A stretch of DNA of 64,000 nt from Beaufortia kweichowensis. Its lineage: Eukaryota > Chordata > Actinopteri > Cypriniformes > Gastromyzontidae. The stretch covers positions 11,332,881 through 11,396,880 of the forward strand of contig CM032797.1 of the NCBI GenBank assembly GCA_019155185.1, given 5' to 3'. The notes beneath the pieces were generated by a model that did no database searches, had not been told where the DNA came from, and saw only the letters and a program-made list of their open reading frames with translations. Shown one piece after another: positions 50,801 to 61,912 of this stretch (position 1 is the stretch's first letter; each line of letters starts with the position of its first letter). Both the position numbers and the translations under genes were made by a program.

Positions 50801-53800
50801 AGACCTGTTTGACAGATGGATTTCTGCTGAAGTAATGTCAGACATCTAGACTTTAGACTTTCATCTAATGGCACAGCAGATAACGGGAGAAATGTGATAT
50901 GTATTTGAATAGTTTTCATTTACCTATACCAACTGTTCAGTTTATGTTTAATGACATCATGTGGATGTTGCTCTTTTAAATGTTTAACATTGAATGCACA
51001 ATATACATATACATATATAATTTGAAATTATAATAATTGAAATATACTTTATGAAATTGTTTCATCATTTACTCACCCCTGAGTCATTCCAAATATTTGT
51101 CTCCTAATATTTGTAAGTCGCTTTCGATAAAAGCGTCAGCTAAATGTAAATTCCAAACCTGTATAAATTTTTCTCTGCAGAACAAAAAAAAATTGAAGGA
51201 CATTGGTAACTTAACAACATTGGTCCCCATTGACTTCCATTGTATTACCACTGAGACATTTCTCAAAATATCTTCTTTTGTGTTCCACTGATCCCAAGGG
51301 TGAATAAATAGTATAAGAATTTGTATTTTTACTTAAACCATAACTTTAAGTTACATTGGACATCTGTCAAAATTCAGCAGCATGTTAAAGCAGTACATTC
51401 AGTAACAGAAATGTGTAACAGAAATTTGTTTTTCTCCATCAGTCATAAATTATTCCTGCAAGTTCAACTCTTCAATCATATAGGGGTTACAAAACTAAAT
51501 AATAAGCATTTGACTGGTCATGTGATCTTAAAATGGCAACCCCAATGAGGCGAAATTATTTATTCAGCAGACTAAAACAGAATAAAGGATAAAACTACTT
51601 TTATAAGACTACAGATATGACTGGAGTTTTACTCCAAGATTTTATACACCTTTTAGAAGTATTATTAGTTTTTAGGGTAAAATGTTTTACTGAAATTAAA
51701 ACTGACTGAGTATACGTTTGTTACTGGAACGAGACTGGAAATGTAATTTCACTCAATGCCGCTCCACACAAACAAATCATTTGAGAATCTCATATTGTTT
51801 TTTTCCCTCTCTACACAGAGTGCTGCTGCTGCACCGAGTCCAGTCCTAGGCAACATGCCCCCTGGAGACGGCATGCCAGGCGGCCCCATGCCCCCCGGAT
51901 TCTTCCAGGTGGGTCACCGCTCTTTCTGTCCTCCTTAACCTTTAACCCTCCTCCATTAGCCATCACAATCTAACCAGAGCTCCTCAGGTGCACAGACACG
52001 TGCTGCTGGTTTGAAATCTGTGCACACAGAGGAGCCATTATGCCACGGTCTCTGGTCATCTGCCAAGCCCAGCGTCTGCAGGGAACCGGTTTGATTGCGA
52101 CCATTAGCTGCTAATGGTAGCCAGGGTTATGCGCGTTCTCCAAGAGCCAGGGTTATTGTTACCCTGCTGAGTAGTGTGAGATGCACCTTCAGCAGTGTTC
52201 AGAGTTACCAGTTCATCACTCTGGAGGTTTTGGAGAGGGTGACTCATCAAAATGTCTAAATGAGTTCTTGGAAAAGATTTATGGATGATAGGACATTTAT
52301 AATGACCTTACAGAGGAAAGCTTTTGGAGAATCTTTCTCAGGGCAGATGGGGTCGTAACCCTTTGAGGACTTTGCGGCAAACAAGGGTGAAGTTTCTCAG
52401 ATACTAAGAGCTGTAGCACATGGAACTGGTTTATCCTAGTTTTGGTCTGTGTGTGCAGGAAATAACAGGTTAATGGCTTAGAAGTCGATTTGGTGTACAC
52501 CTAAACCTCATTGCCCTCTAGTGGTTACATGACGAAGAATCCAGATCAGCTTTCTGCAAAAAATCTCAATTTAAAATCCTTCAAAGTTCAATATTTTTCC
52601 ATTATTTTATGCAATATGTAATAGGGTAGTGAGATACACAAAAAACAACAAATTTTTTCGCATTTTTTCAGTCACACCATAGTACACAGTCACATATTTA
52701 TTTGTTAACCACCCAATAACCGACAACAAACCAATGAACTTATAAAATTCCACTTATTTTTTAAATAATTAATTTGATCTATAGTTCTCTGTGCTTTTTG
52801 TGTACTTATATTTTTCTTGTTTTCTACATTAAAACATTGTGAGTAAAACCTACATGACAGATTAAAGATCTTATATACTGTTTATATACACTACCCTGTC
52901 TGTACTGGTTAAAAAAGAATATGTGATATAAAATTGTGCAGTTATAGAATATTAACCAATACCTTGAAATCTGTCAACCAATCAGATTCAAGAATCATTA
53001 AAAAACATAGTATAAGCATACAACTTAAACAGTTGTTTTTGAGTCTTTTAAACTCTGGATATAATGTGAGTCTTCTGTAATATACTTGATGAATGATATC
53101 AGAGCTTCTCATCCAGCTCAATCAGACGTACTCTTGAGTTTTTGCACCTTTGGCTGTGTTCTCTTTATCTGCACCTGACGCTTCCACCTGTCCTGCCTTT
53201 GACTTTGCTTTGTCTGTCTCTTGGCATTTGCCTCGCCGCTACTGGTACTATGGCAACCTCCTCTTTCTCCCCCTGCCCTCTCTGCAGGGACCACCTGGTT
53301 CCCAGCCCTCCCCTCACGCTCAGCTACCTCCTAACTCTAACATGATGGGGGCACAGGGACAGGTAATCACACACTGATATTTACACACAAATGTTCTTTG
53401 TTTTAATATGGGTTATGCATGCGTTAGCTCGCTTTTAAATTTCCTTAGTTTTGTTCCTTCTGTCCCTGTTTGTTTTGTATTGGCTGCATGTTGGTGCAAT
53501 GCATTATGGGATTGTTAACAATAGTATGTTACTGAGTGTTTCTGTGTTCACATTTAGCCCTTTATGTCGCCACGTTATGCTGGAGGACCACGGCCGCCCA
53601 TTAGAATGGGAAACCCGGTAGGCCCTAAAAATCACATTAAAAGATTATTTTATCTTATTTTATATTATTTAAAAAGTTTTCAGTATTTCTCTTTTTTTCC
53701 AGTTGCTATGTTGACTTATTGTTATCTGTTACCCTGTTTCTTTAGCCTCCGGGTGGGCAGCCTTTACCTCCCAATATGATGGACCCTACACGACCAACAG

Positions 53801-56800
53801 GTGAGAAAATCTCATCTCTCCATTTCTGTTTACTTTTCATATTTGCCTGTTTGCTAAATCAGAACTACTTTTATTACAATTGATACAGTACCACAAACAA
53901 TCTTATATCATTCATGAAAACAGAAGATACCTGATGTAAAAACAATAAAAATGACAAAAAAACAAAGGCAGAATATCTGTGTTACAATGGCTGGATTTTA
54001 AATTGTATTTTTATTTGCTTAGGCCATCCAAATCTGGTACCCATGCAGAGAATGAATGCTCCTCGAGGAATGGGCCCAATGGGACCAGGACCACAGGTCT
54101 GAATCATAAACACTTTAACTGTGACTGTTTCTCACCATATCAATCCTCTGAATGTCATTCTTTACTAAAACCACTCAACATCGCTCAACATTACATTGTC
54201 TTCTTACATGCCACAATCCTCCAGAAACTAACAGTGCTCTTGTTCTCTTCTCTCTCATGGTGTCTTCTCGGGGTTGCTGGGTATCATAGTCTGATCCGTG
54301 GTTATCATTACAGAACTATGGAGGAGGAATGAGGCCTCCAAACTCCATGGGTCCGGGAATGCCAGGAGTGAACATGTAAGACTTTTTCTTGTCTGTCACA
54401 AACAAAATATTTTAATTTAATAGCATCAAAGATTATATTTATTATATAACAGCGTTTCTGATGTCTGAAATAATTTATTGAAACATTGGAACATTTCGGT
54501 TACATAAAGGAGTAGTTCACCTGATACATGAATTGTATGAATCTGTATTTTCTTTTGAAGCACACAAGGAAACATATTGGCCACATCATACACCAACACC
54601 ATAAAAGTAGTCCATATAAAATCTTCATTATTCTCCAAGTATTTTAATGCCATACAATGAGTTTCATAATGAGTTTGTTCATTAATAATTTTGTATTCTG
54701 ATAAAGCCGCATCCAGAATAACAGGTACATGAGTTTCATAGACTAAGTTTTGGTTTTTGGTTTGAAGCTTGACGAACATGGTCACTATGATCTGTTGTTG
54801 TTTGGAATGACAGGAGGGTGAATAAATAATAAAAGTTTTTGGGGGGGGTAAACTATTCCTTGGAGATTTTTATTTGTGGATATATGCCTTTTTAAGGTTC
54901 TTATTATAGTCTTAATATAGTTGGCAGAGTTAAATGTACACAGTCACTTCAGCTTAAAAGACTTTCTCATTTTAGGATTAAAAGTGTTTATAAAAAATCT
55001 AATGAACTACTAGTAAATTCAAAGGTAAAGAACGGCTAAGATTGACAATGAAAAGCTTGTCTTATGTTCTTTAACACATTGTTCAGTCTGATCTTACATA
55101 CCTGAGATTTATTTGATGTTTTAAAATTAAAAATCAGACCTGGCTCTGTTTTCTCTACAGGGGAGCAGGAGTGGGCAGACCGTGGCCTAATCCTAATAAT
55201 GGAAACACAGTAAGAAACTTCAGAAAAATGCACTTTGATCAACACAAAGTGGATGTTATTACAGAGAACGGAGGATTTCTTTCAAACTTGTCTGTAAAAT
55301 TATTTCTATAACCTTTTGTTTTCACAGATGCCGTACAGTTCCTCATCCCCAGGAAGCTTTGTGGTAAAAGCTCATAACTAACCATTTTGTGGTATTTTAC
55401 AGTCAAATTTTTCTTCTGCCATTATAAGTTGCCTCTGCTGCTGTGCTTCCACAGGGACCTCAAGGAGCAGCAGGAGGAGGAACACCCATCATGCCCAGTC
55501 CAGCAGGTAAGAAATTTTACATCTCTGCCTACTGGTGTCAGAACCGGTGCCGAGTCAGGGGATCTGAAAACAACCCTGTATTCCTACAGACTCTATAGCC
55601 AAATAATGATGTTATATTACTACATAACCTGCTGCATCACCATCTTAGACCTAACACTTAGTGATCAGAAACCTTTAGAATATGCAATGGGTTAAAAACC
55701 TGTTGAGTGATGTTATCTCAGCATGATTTGAGAAAGTTTCATAGTGCATCTTGTGTACATTAATAAAAGCAAGCAAATCTGACCTCCCATACAAGGTATA
55801 ATATGGTTAACATGTTAACTGTCACTTAGGTTTTTCACCTTTAATATTTCATAGTTAATTCTAATCTAATCATGACAAACTATATATTTGATCTAAAACT
55901 CAAAAATAAATATTTATTATAAACATAATAATTTTATAACAATTAACACAAAAACTAAAAAGTTAACAAAAATATTAATGTTGTTTTGTTGGTGTGATCT
56001 GAAATTTGACCTCACTGTGTAACAAGTAACCGAGTTCGTAGCAATCTGTTCACACATATTTGTAAATAAAATCAATGTATTTCAGATGGACAGGGAAAAT
56101 AAAGTGGTTGTGCAGCACAATAAAAGTTGAATCATTGACAATTCACAACTCAAAGCATGAAGCATTTTTCAAGTGCAGTTTTGTTCATTTTAATGGTGGT
56201 AATCTACTTTTGTGCTGCATCTGTATAGCCGGACTGAGTTGTTGCTGTTTTGTATACCCTAACCCTAACCAACTTGTGGAGTACAAGCCAGCTCGAGTTA
56301 ATGATGTCATTTTAGGCAACCGGGACACTACTTATGAATTAACTTTGGACTTAAATTATGAAGATAATATAATGTGTAATAATTTTGCATTCAGATAGAA
56401 AATGCATAACAGAAACATTTTCACTCATTTGTCTTAACTGTTGGACCCCAGTGTATGTGATGAATCATTCCAGCTCTTCTGTCTTTACAGACTCCACTAA
56501 CTCTGGTGAAAATCTCTACACACTGATAAACTCTGTACCTGGAGGGAACAGATCCAGCGTAAGTTACTCTCCTGCTGTTTGTATCATTGTGTAATTGATA
56601 TCGCTTTTTGGTTCACACATGCTCTCTGACTTCATTTTCTTTCCCATCACAAAATGTACTCTTTTTCTTATGTGTTTGTCTGTAGTTCCCTATGGGTCCA
56701 GGGTCAGATGGTCCATTAGGAGCACTGGAGCCTCATCACATGAATGGCTCATTAGGTAAAACTGGATTCTCCATAACAACTACAAAATGATTTCGAGCTT

Positions 56801-57292
56801 TGGGTTTTTATCATCCAAATGCAACAAAATGAATCTCATCTGCACTGCAATTTATTTAGAATTTTGGCTAATTTTCTTTATTCTCACAGGTTCGGGAGAC
56901 TTAGATGGACTCCCAAAGGTATTATTAAAGCTATTATTTAATCTTGTTAAATCTGTCCAAATTCTATGAAAACTAGCCCAAGGCTGATTTATACAACAGA
57001 GATTAAAGTCTAATGTGGGTTTTTTTTTTTTAAATCCCAGAATTCCCCTAATAATCTAAGTGGCATGAGTAACCCACCAGGAACTCCACGAGACGACAGT
57101 GAACTGGGAGGAAGCTTTCTTCACTCTTTCCAAAATGAAAACGTAAGCGACAAGAACGTATTGCTGAATTTGAAATGTAGCAACAGGATTAAAACAAAAT
57201 GACAATATTTTTATAAATTTTGCTGAATTTGTCTAATAAACTTTTTTTTTTTGTTTCTTTAGTATTCACCAACAATGACAATGAGCGTGTGA
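38827..57292 (+). CDS. ssbp3: single-stranded DNA-binding protein 3 (SSDP1)
   Basis: SSBP3 is a nuclear cofactor that binds LDB1 and stabilises LIM-homeodomain transcription complexes. Eighteen coding exons: 38827-38882, 39288-39360, 39489-39550, 39802-39886, 51819-51908, 53288-53362, 53558-53617, 53746-53800, 54023-54096, 54314-54375, 55161-55209, 55328-55363, 55455-55506, 56491-56558, 56686-56755, 56890-56918, 57041-57142 and 57263-57292. They join to 375 residues (human 388). The first 92 residues are nearly identical to the family: KGKGTAVPSDGQAREK, the LisH motif LALYVYEYLLHVGAQ, and the WEKNITLGEPPGFLHSWW and YCAAPERRDTC blocks. The rest is Pro/Gly/Met-rich, with PFMSPRYAGGPRPPIRMGNP, and ends in the invariant YSPTMTMSV. 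The MF(T)KGKG start separates SSBP3 from SSBP2/4. Being a teleost, it may be one of two ssbp3 duplicates. Exons 9 and 10 have short Gly/Met-rich repeats. Confidence 0.97.
42717..42743. repeat. (GA)n microsatellite
   Basis: A purine-only GA run with one CA interruption, continuing into a G-rich stretch to about 42,800, within ssbp3 intron 4. Confidence 0.9.
51060..51345. mobile_element. foldback MITE (Angel-like) interrupted by a SINE-tail-like segment
   Basis: It starts with TCATTTACTCACCCCTGAGTC and ends with GGTGAATAAATAGTATAAG, with the ACTTCCATTGTATTACCAC core between. After the first ATTCCAAA word the sequence is broken by TTTGTAAGTCGCTTTCGATAAAAGCGTCAGCTAAATGTAAATTCC, then resumes at TTCCAAACCTGTATAA. 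TTCCAAA is therefore repeated on both sides of the interruption. Confidence 0.75.
52020..52240 (+). promoter_or_regulatory. candidate intronic element with a 19-bp homeodomain palindrome
   Basis: About 110 bp downstream of ssbp3 exon 5 lies a complex block. At 52,100-52,118 it carries ACCATTAGCTGCTAATGGT, a perfect palindrome (9-bp arms, one central base) with inverted ATTA/TAAT cores. AGCCAGGGTTAT recurs at about 52,119 and 52,146. Splicing-enhancer or transcriptional-enhancer roles are both possible. Confidence 0.4.
54508..54858. mobile_element. foldback element, longer subfamily
   Basis: Terminal inverted repeats are visible: AAGGAGTAGTTCACC at the left and the complement of GGTAAACTATTCCTT at the right, differing at two positions. 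Inside the right end, GGAATGACAGGAGGGTGAATAA matches the other foldback copies. The middle is unlike the 230-280-bp copies, so this is a different subfamily. It lies in ssbp3 intron 10. Confidence 0.75.
55806..55912. repeat. dispersed repeat, copy B (see 8,609-8,729)
   Basis: Collinear match to copy A with small indels, inside ssbp3 intron 13. No terminal repeats or coding capacity are recognised. Confidence 0.65.
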
Positions 57293-58705
57293 AGAAGAGG
57301 AGTACCTCAGCTCAACAAAATGCAGGTGTCACTAGGACCAGGGACCAACCCCAACACCATGAACCAGAGTCAGGTCTAAGTTTAGTCTCGCACATACATG
57401 AGAACCGATCTTAACCCAGCTCTGGCTGAGGTAAATGCTCCTCATTTCAACACGGCTAACATTAGTAAAAAAGGACTGCAGGATGCGTTTATACATGAAG
57501 GACATGTTTTGGATGGGAGCCCCACCTCAGACAGTAATTTGAGTTCATATTTTTGTATTTTGTAGTTTAAAATAGCAGACAGAAGATAGCTTTCCCTGGT
57601 TTCCTAAAGAAGCCCATACAGGACGAGATCAGAGAAGATAAATGGTCCTTTGTTTTATATGAGAGTGGATCTCTAATGGAGGGGAGCATGATAACATCTA
57701 CACTGTGGATTTAGAGCGAAATATTATATAAATGGCTTTTTGAGAGTGTTTATGTAACATTCCATTGACAACTTGAGGATTTCTAGTCTCCAATCTCTAT
57801 TTACATTTTGTAAACAGCCTCAGCACAAGTCATACTGTAATGGCCTCCTTAAAAGCCACACATCCACAGAGTATAGACGAATGGCTTTGGCTACAGCTGA
57901 TTTGAAGATATGGACCAATGAGACTTTCAGGACTTTTTTTCCATCGCCTGCTTGGAACAACAATAGACTGTGAGCTAATGTTTTATTTTCAGATTATGTT
58001 GTTTTTTAACTTATATGTATTTAATGATAACATTCACTGCTGAAGCCTTTTTGAAGCATTTTCATGTGCTGATACCTTTTACCTGATCTCTAAAATAAGA
58101 AATCTATCATATTTTCCACTTTTCCTCAGCAGACATGTTTTTTAAAAAAGAAATGAAAATTCACCCAAAGATGACAGTTCTTTGGGTGAAAGAGCGAGTC
58201 TAGTATAATCAAAGTGAATAAAGGGATATGCTCATTGTATTTACATCTATTGGAATCTGACAAGACTCACTGTTTACTGGTCGATTGTGGCTTGTTGAAA
58301 TAGTAATATTTCCCTTTCTCTTCCTTTTTATCCAATTTACATGACTCATTTTGCATGTTTTCTCATTGGCTTAGTTTTAATTTTCCTTTGTGTTATTTTA
58401 TTTCTGATCTTTACTATTTGCTTTTAGTCACAGATGTGCCACAAACACCCAAAGGTCGATTATTTATATTATATGTATTTTTAAGACATCTATTTGTTTC
58501 CACACCTTTTCACATTGCTGTACAGCCACACTTGACCTGTTACACTTGTTGTTTAGCCTTTAAAATGTATATTACGTTCTTCAAGAGAGATAGTTAAAGG
58601 AATGACTTGTGTAATTTCTATGATTAAATTATTTTTCTGTTTATACCGGACTGTTGTAAACTATTTCTCATGGCTTCTGCAAATAAATATGTACAAAACA
58701 AATGT
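57293..58705 (+). other. ssbp3: ssbp3 3' untranslated region
   Basis: AT-rich sequence following the TGA, with an AATAAA at 58,682-58,687. It contains a hairpin-forming inverted repeat at 58,160-58,190. The remaining sequence holds no gene. The 3' end is inferred from the polyadenylation signal. Confidence 0.7.
58160..58190 (+). other. 3'UTR stem-loop, 11-bp perfect stem
   Basis: TTCACCCAAAG (58,160-58,170), a 9-base loop, then CTTTGGGTGAA (58,180-58,190). The flanking ATGAAAATTCACCCAAAGATGACAG resembles the terminal repeat of the local foldback elements, so the stem may be a relic of two abutting element ends. Confidence 0.8.
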
Positions 58706-58923
58706 TTTTCAATATTGGTTATGACTGCCAGTAGTAATAATAGAGAATGTACAAAACTTAATCTAATAATTCTCAAAGCTCAAAACATACAAATGAACAG
58801 TTATCTCTGTTCACAATGACCAATGTTTTATTCACAGTTCTTGTTTATTTTGTCTATTTATAGAAGTTGGAGATGGAATAAGTGTCATGATATTCTGGCG
58901 AAGGTGTTTGATCTCCGAGCTGT
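58706..58923. terminator. convergent ssbp3/mrpl37 3' ends
   Basis: The plus-strand AATAAA at 58,682-58,687 (ssbp3) and the minus-strand AATAAA at 58,827-58,832 (TTTATT on plus, mrpl37) are only about 140 bp apart. The two transcripts are therefore tail-to-tail with little or no spacer. Confidence 0.6.
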
Positions 58924-61912
58924 TTACACTGCTCCATGCAGGTAGAGTGCCAAGAACTTCTTGAAGGTGTTAGGCTCATATCCTGACAGACCAGCAGGGA
59001 CCTATAATAAAAAGTCCAACATGTTCAGTAAACGTATCAACACCAAAACCAAGGTCACACAAAACAGAAAACTTCACACTGCCTTCATATATTTCACACA
59101 ATTCCCTAAAGCAATTTCAAGACCAGTCAGTAATAATTCCTAGAGTGACCAATGACCAATTCTTTTTTTTATTGCAGAGATCACATAGGCCTAAAGTCTG
59201 TATTGAACTTCAACTTTTAGCATATTTAATGCCAACAGTCAAGAAGATCTACCATTTCAATTAAGTATTAAAGTTACATGCAGATATATAGAGTGAAAAT
59301 AATGTAACTGAACTTGCCTGCACAACTTTTTTCTTAATAAGAGGTCGAACTTTGGCAAATTCATATAAAGGCTGGTCCTCATCCACCCATGCAAGATTCT
59401 TTACTCCGCTGTCAGACTGCAGGTCGGTCGTGTTGAGCTGGAACACCACAAACTGGAAGAGTCGACCATTAGTGGCCACACTCTTCACCACAATGGGGTT
59501 CTCCAGGATTCTGGGCTCCTTCTGCAAAGAATATTTTCATTTGGTTGATTTTTATTGCAATTTGTTACTGTTACAACATTGCAACTTGGTTGCACAAATG
59601 CATAAATGTAATCAACAAACATCAATAGATTTATCATTTAAACGTCCAAGTATCTTACCCCATACAAGGCTTGAGCCCGAGCCAGCGCGTTTCCAAAAGC
59701 AAACATTACCATCTTAGCACGGAGCTGTTCAGGATAGAGTTTTGGGGTGTTCCCCATCTCCATTAGAAAGAGAGTGTGTGCATGAGGAAACGGGTAGTCT
59801 GCTTTGAAACCTGGTGACAAGGAAACAAATTGCAATATTCTTATTGAAGGTAGTAACTTGCAGGCACTAAAAACCAGATTGAATGCTTCTGATGTGTTGG
59901 TATGTTATGAACGCCTGACCTGTGTCATTCTTTTCCTGGTAGACATGTGTGCATTGAAGGTCAATAGTAGGAGAAATGGGATAGAAAGTCTCTAAATCTT
60001 GACCTGCTGTTCTCTGGACCTGCTCTTGTCCAGCCAACACTGGCAAAGGGGTCATACTGTTTAATAGCAGACCATTCTGACCCCTCACCTGGAAAATGTC
60101 CTCTCCTATTATCAGAGTTTTATGTTACATTTTTTACAACCAAGGCAGTGAAATCCAATTATTTTAAAGGAAATTTAGGTTTTTTTAAGTGACAATGTAG
60201 TGTAACATACACCCACCTCTTCTCCAGGTGGCTGCTAAACTGTATTTATCAGCAAGAATCCTCTTGGCAAGCTCAGGGTGAGTCACCTGCAGGCTGCTAC
60301 ACAGGTGAAGCAAGTTGTGCAGCAGTGATGGGCTACAAAGAAATAACACAAAAACTGCTCATTCTAGCCATTTTAAAAACAATTAACAGAAATTAATTCT
60401 CAAAGGTTCCCCAAAACGTAATGCCATTTTGTGTCGATGTCAATATGGCCTTTTCACGCTTGTGGTGCGACGGATTTTTGCAAAAATGAAAATGTTAAGG
60501 GCCAGCAGTAGCTGGGAGATAAAACAGCCACCAAAGGGCAGACTTTAACTGGGGAGATGAGAGATATCAAAGAGGATCTTATGAATGGCAGACCTCCCAG
60601 GAGCAGAATTAATTAATAAAGGCTTTACTGAGCTGTTCCCTGCTGGGAAGGCAGACTGGCCTGTGTTTAATGACCGTCATTAAATTCAACACATCATCAG
60701 AGGAACAAGACCCGGGCCAAATGCCACCTTTAACATCGAAACCGTTGAGCCAATTATAAAGCTGCGTGTGAGTCTCTCTATGATCTAGAAACAAAAAGAA
60801 CAGGCTTTGCATTTTTATGTAATCAACTTGTGGTATAAGGATGATCATTTACAGTGTTTCAGATTATTACAGCATGGTAGTTATTAAACATATCCTATGT
60901 GCTATTTGTGACTATTGTATATTAGGTTACATTTTGCCAAGACAAACACTATTACTATTTATATGTAATTAGGGCACTCTGGGTTACATCTTTGTAAAGA
61001 TTTTGTCAGACAAATTACCTAACATAGAAACAGAAATGATGATGTTACCCACCAGAATCTCTCTCTGGGTGGTCGGTGTTCAGTAGTGTCCCACAGTCTG
61101 GAGTTTCTAATAGCGTTCTGGACTCTGTCATCCTGATTCTCAATCTGATTGGCTGGATCTTCAGCCAGGGACAGAATCGGAGCAGGTAACCCTTTAATAA
61201 GGATAGATTTGCTGAGCCAAAGAGCCTGTCGAACACCTAGAGACAGATCACAAATTACATTATGTATTATTACATGCTCATTGATCAAATACCAATTATA
61301 ATAAAGATGTATTAAACAAATGCACAACATTATACAGCAGGAACTAATGCTAATTAAATGTTTTGCTTTTATTCTTGTATGTAAAACACAAAATTAAGAT
61401 TTATTATTTAAGTTATATGAAAGGTTACAAAATTTACTGTTGTGATCCCAATGCCTAAGTAATAAGACACTGACAGAATTTCATGAACCTGACGATACAT
61501 TTCTAAAAAAAAAAAAAAATACAGAACAATTGTAAATACCTTCCAGCACATTAGTCCTCTGGTTAAATATATAACAGGGTTTGTCTTTGTGCAGCGGCAT
61601 GTCTTCTGGTTTAGGTGACCTGTAGTGGGAAGGCTCTTTCCAACCACGATCCCAATCAGGAAACTTCGGCTTTGCCAATCCAGGGACGAAATGCATCCTA
61701 TCAGCATAGGTGATCGGCTCCAGTCCGGCAATTTCATGAACCACCCGAGACCTTTTCCTGGGAACAACCTTCCCATGTAAGCAAGAGCTGGTTGACAGGC
61801 AGCGATGTCCATGAGCACTGATGGTAAGGACACTGAAACAATCTCTCGAGATGCATTTTTTTGTTATTTTGGGAGTCGATGCCCTAATACTTTGCGCTGT
61901 TGCGTTAAACAT
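58924..61912 (-). CDS. mrpl37: mitochondrial ribosomal protein mL37
   Basis: MRPL37 (mL37) is a vertebrate mitoribosomal large-subunit protein, imported into the matrix. Seven coding exons (5' to 3'): 61540-61912, 61053-61236, 60217-60332, 59920-60105, 59659-59810, 59318-59521 and 58924-59001. They join to 430 residues (human 423). The N-terminus is basic and Ser/Thr-rich, as expected for a mitochondrial presequence. Family signatures: IAGLEPITYADRMHFVPGLA, FPDWDRGWKEP, KDKPCYIFNQR, GVRQALWLSK, LETFYPISPTIDL, LYPEQLRAKMVMFAFGNALA, QFVVFQLNTTDL, GVKNLAWVDEDQPLYE and the C-terminal FKKFLALYLHGAV. The intron after exon 6 begins with GC (GCAAGT) rather than GT. The exon 4 acceptor was placed at TAATAG|GAGAGG, upstream of a decoy AG, to keep frame. 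Confidence 0.96.
60526..60800. promoter_or_regulatory. candidate conserved element in mrpl37 intron 2
   Basis: A complex, open block in the 720-bp intron between the exons at 61,053 and 60,332. It has AATTAATTAATAA (60,607-60,619), TATCAAAG (TCF-like) near 60,566, and a perfect 19-bp palindrome TTTAATGACCGTCATTAAA at 60,666-60,684. A 79-codon minus frame crosses it, but inserting it into mrpl37 would give a stop in the required phase, so it is not an exon. Confidence 0.4.

Larger units (their letters stand above)
39887..51818 (+). other. ssbp3 intron 4 (11.9 kb) with candidate conserved elements
   Basis: This intron is far larger than any other in the gene and contains no coding exon I can support. 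Patches of complex sequence occur at about 42,590-43,150, 44,630-44,950, 46,190-46,600, 46,690-46,870, 47,740-48,080, 48,880-49,230, 49,930-50,330 and 50,540-50,890. The 44,630-44,950 patch has GCCTAATTGCC and GACTAATTACC homeodomain words. 40,900-41,560 contains GGCCCTGG-type and other repeat-like text I cannot classify. A foldback element lies at 51,060-51,345. The long first-third intron of developmental genes often houses enhancers; this is inference. Confidence 0.45.

Noticed and set aside
56258..56270. CCCTAACCCTAAC as an interstitial telomere
   Set aside because: Only about two units; expected by chance and not an array.
60086..60091. CAG acceptor just before GTGAGGGGTCAG for mrpl37 exon 4
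   Set aside because: Using it shifts the frame; the acceptor 17 bp upstream keeps frame and adds EDIFQ, matching the family.
60609..60848. 79-codon minus frame in mrpl37 intron 2, considered as an exon
   Set aside because: Joining it in the required phase 2 gives an immediate stop, and the exon at 60,217-60,332 matches the family and restores frame.
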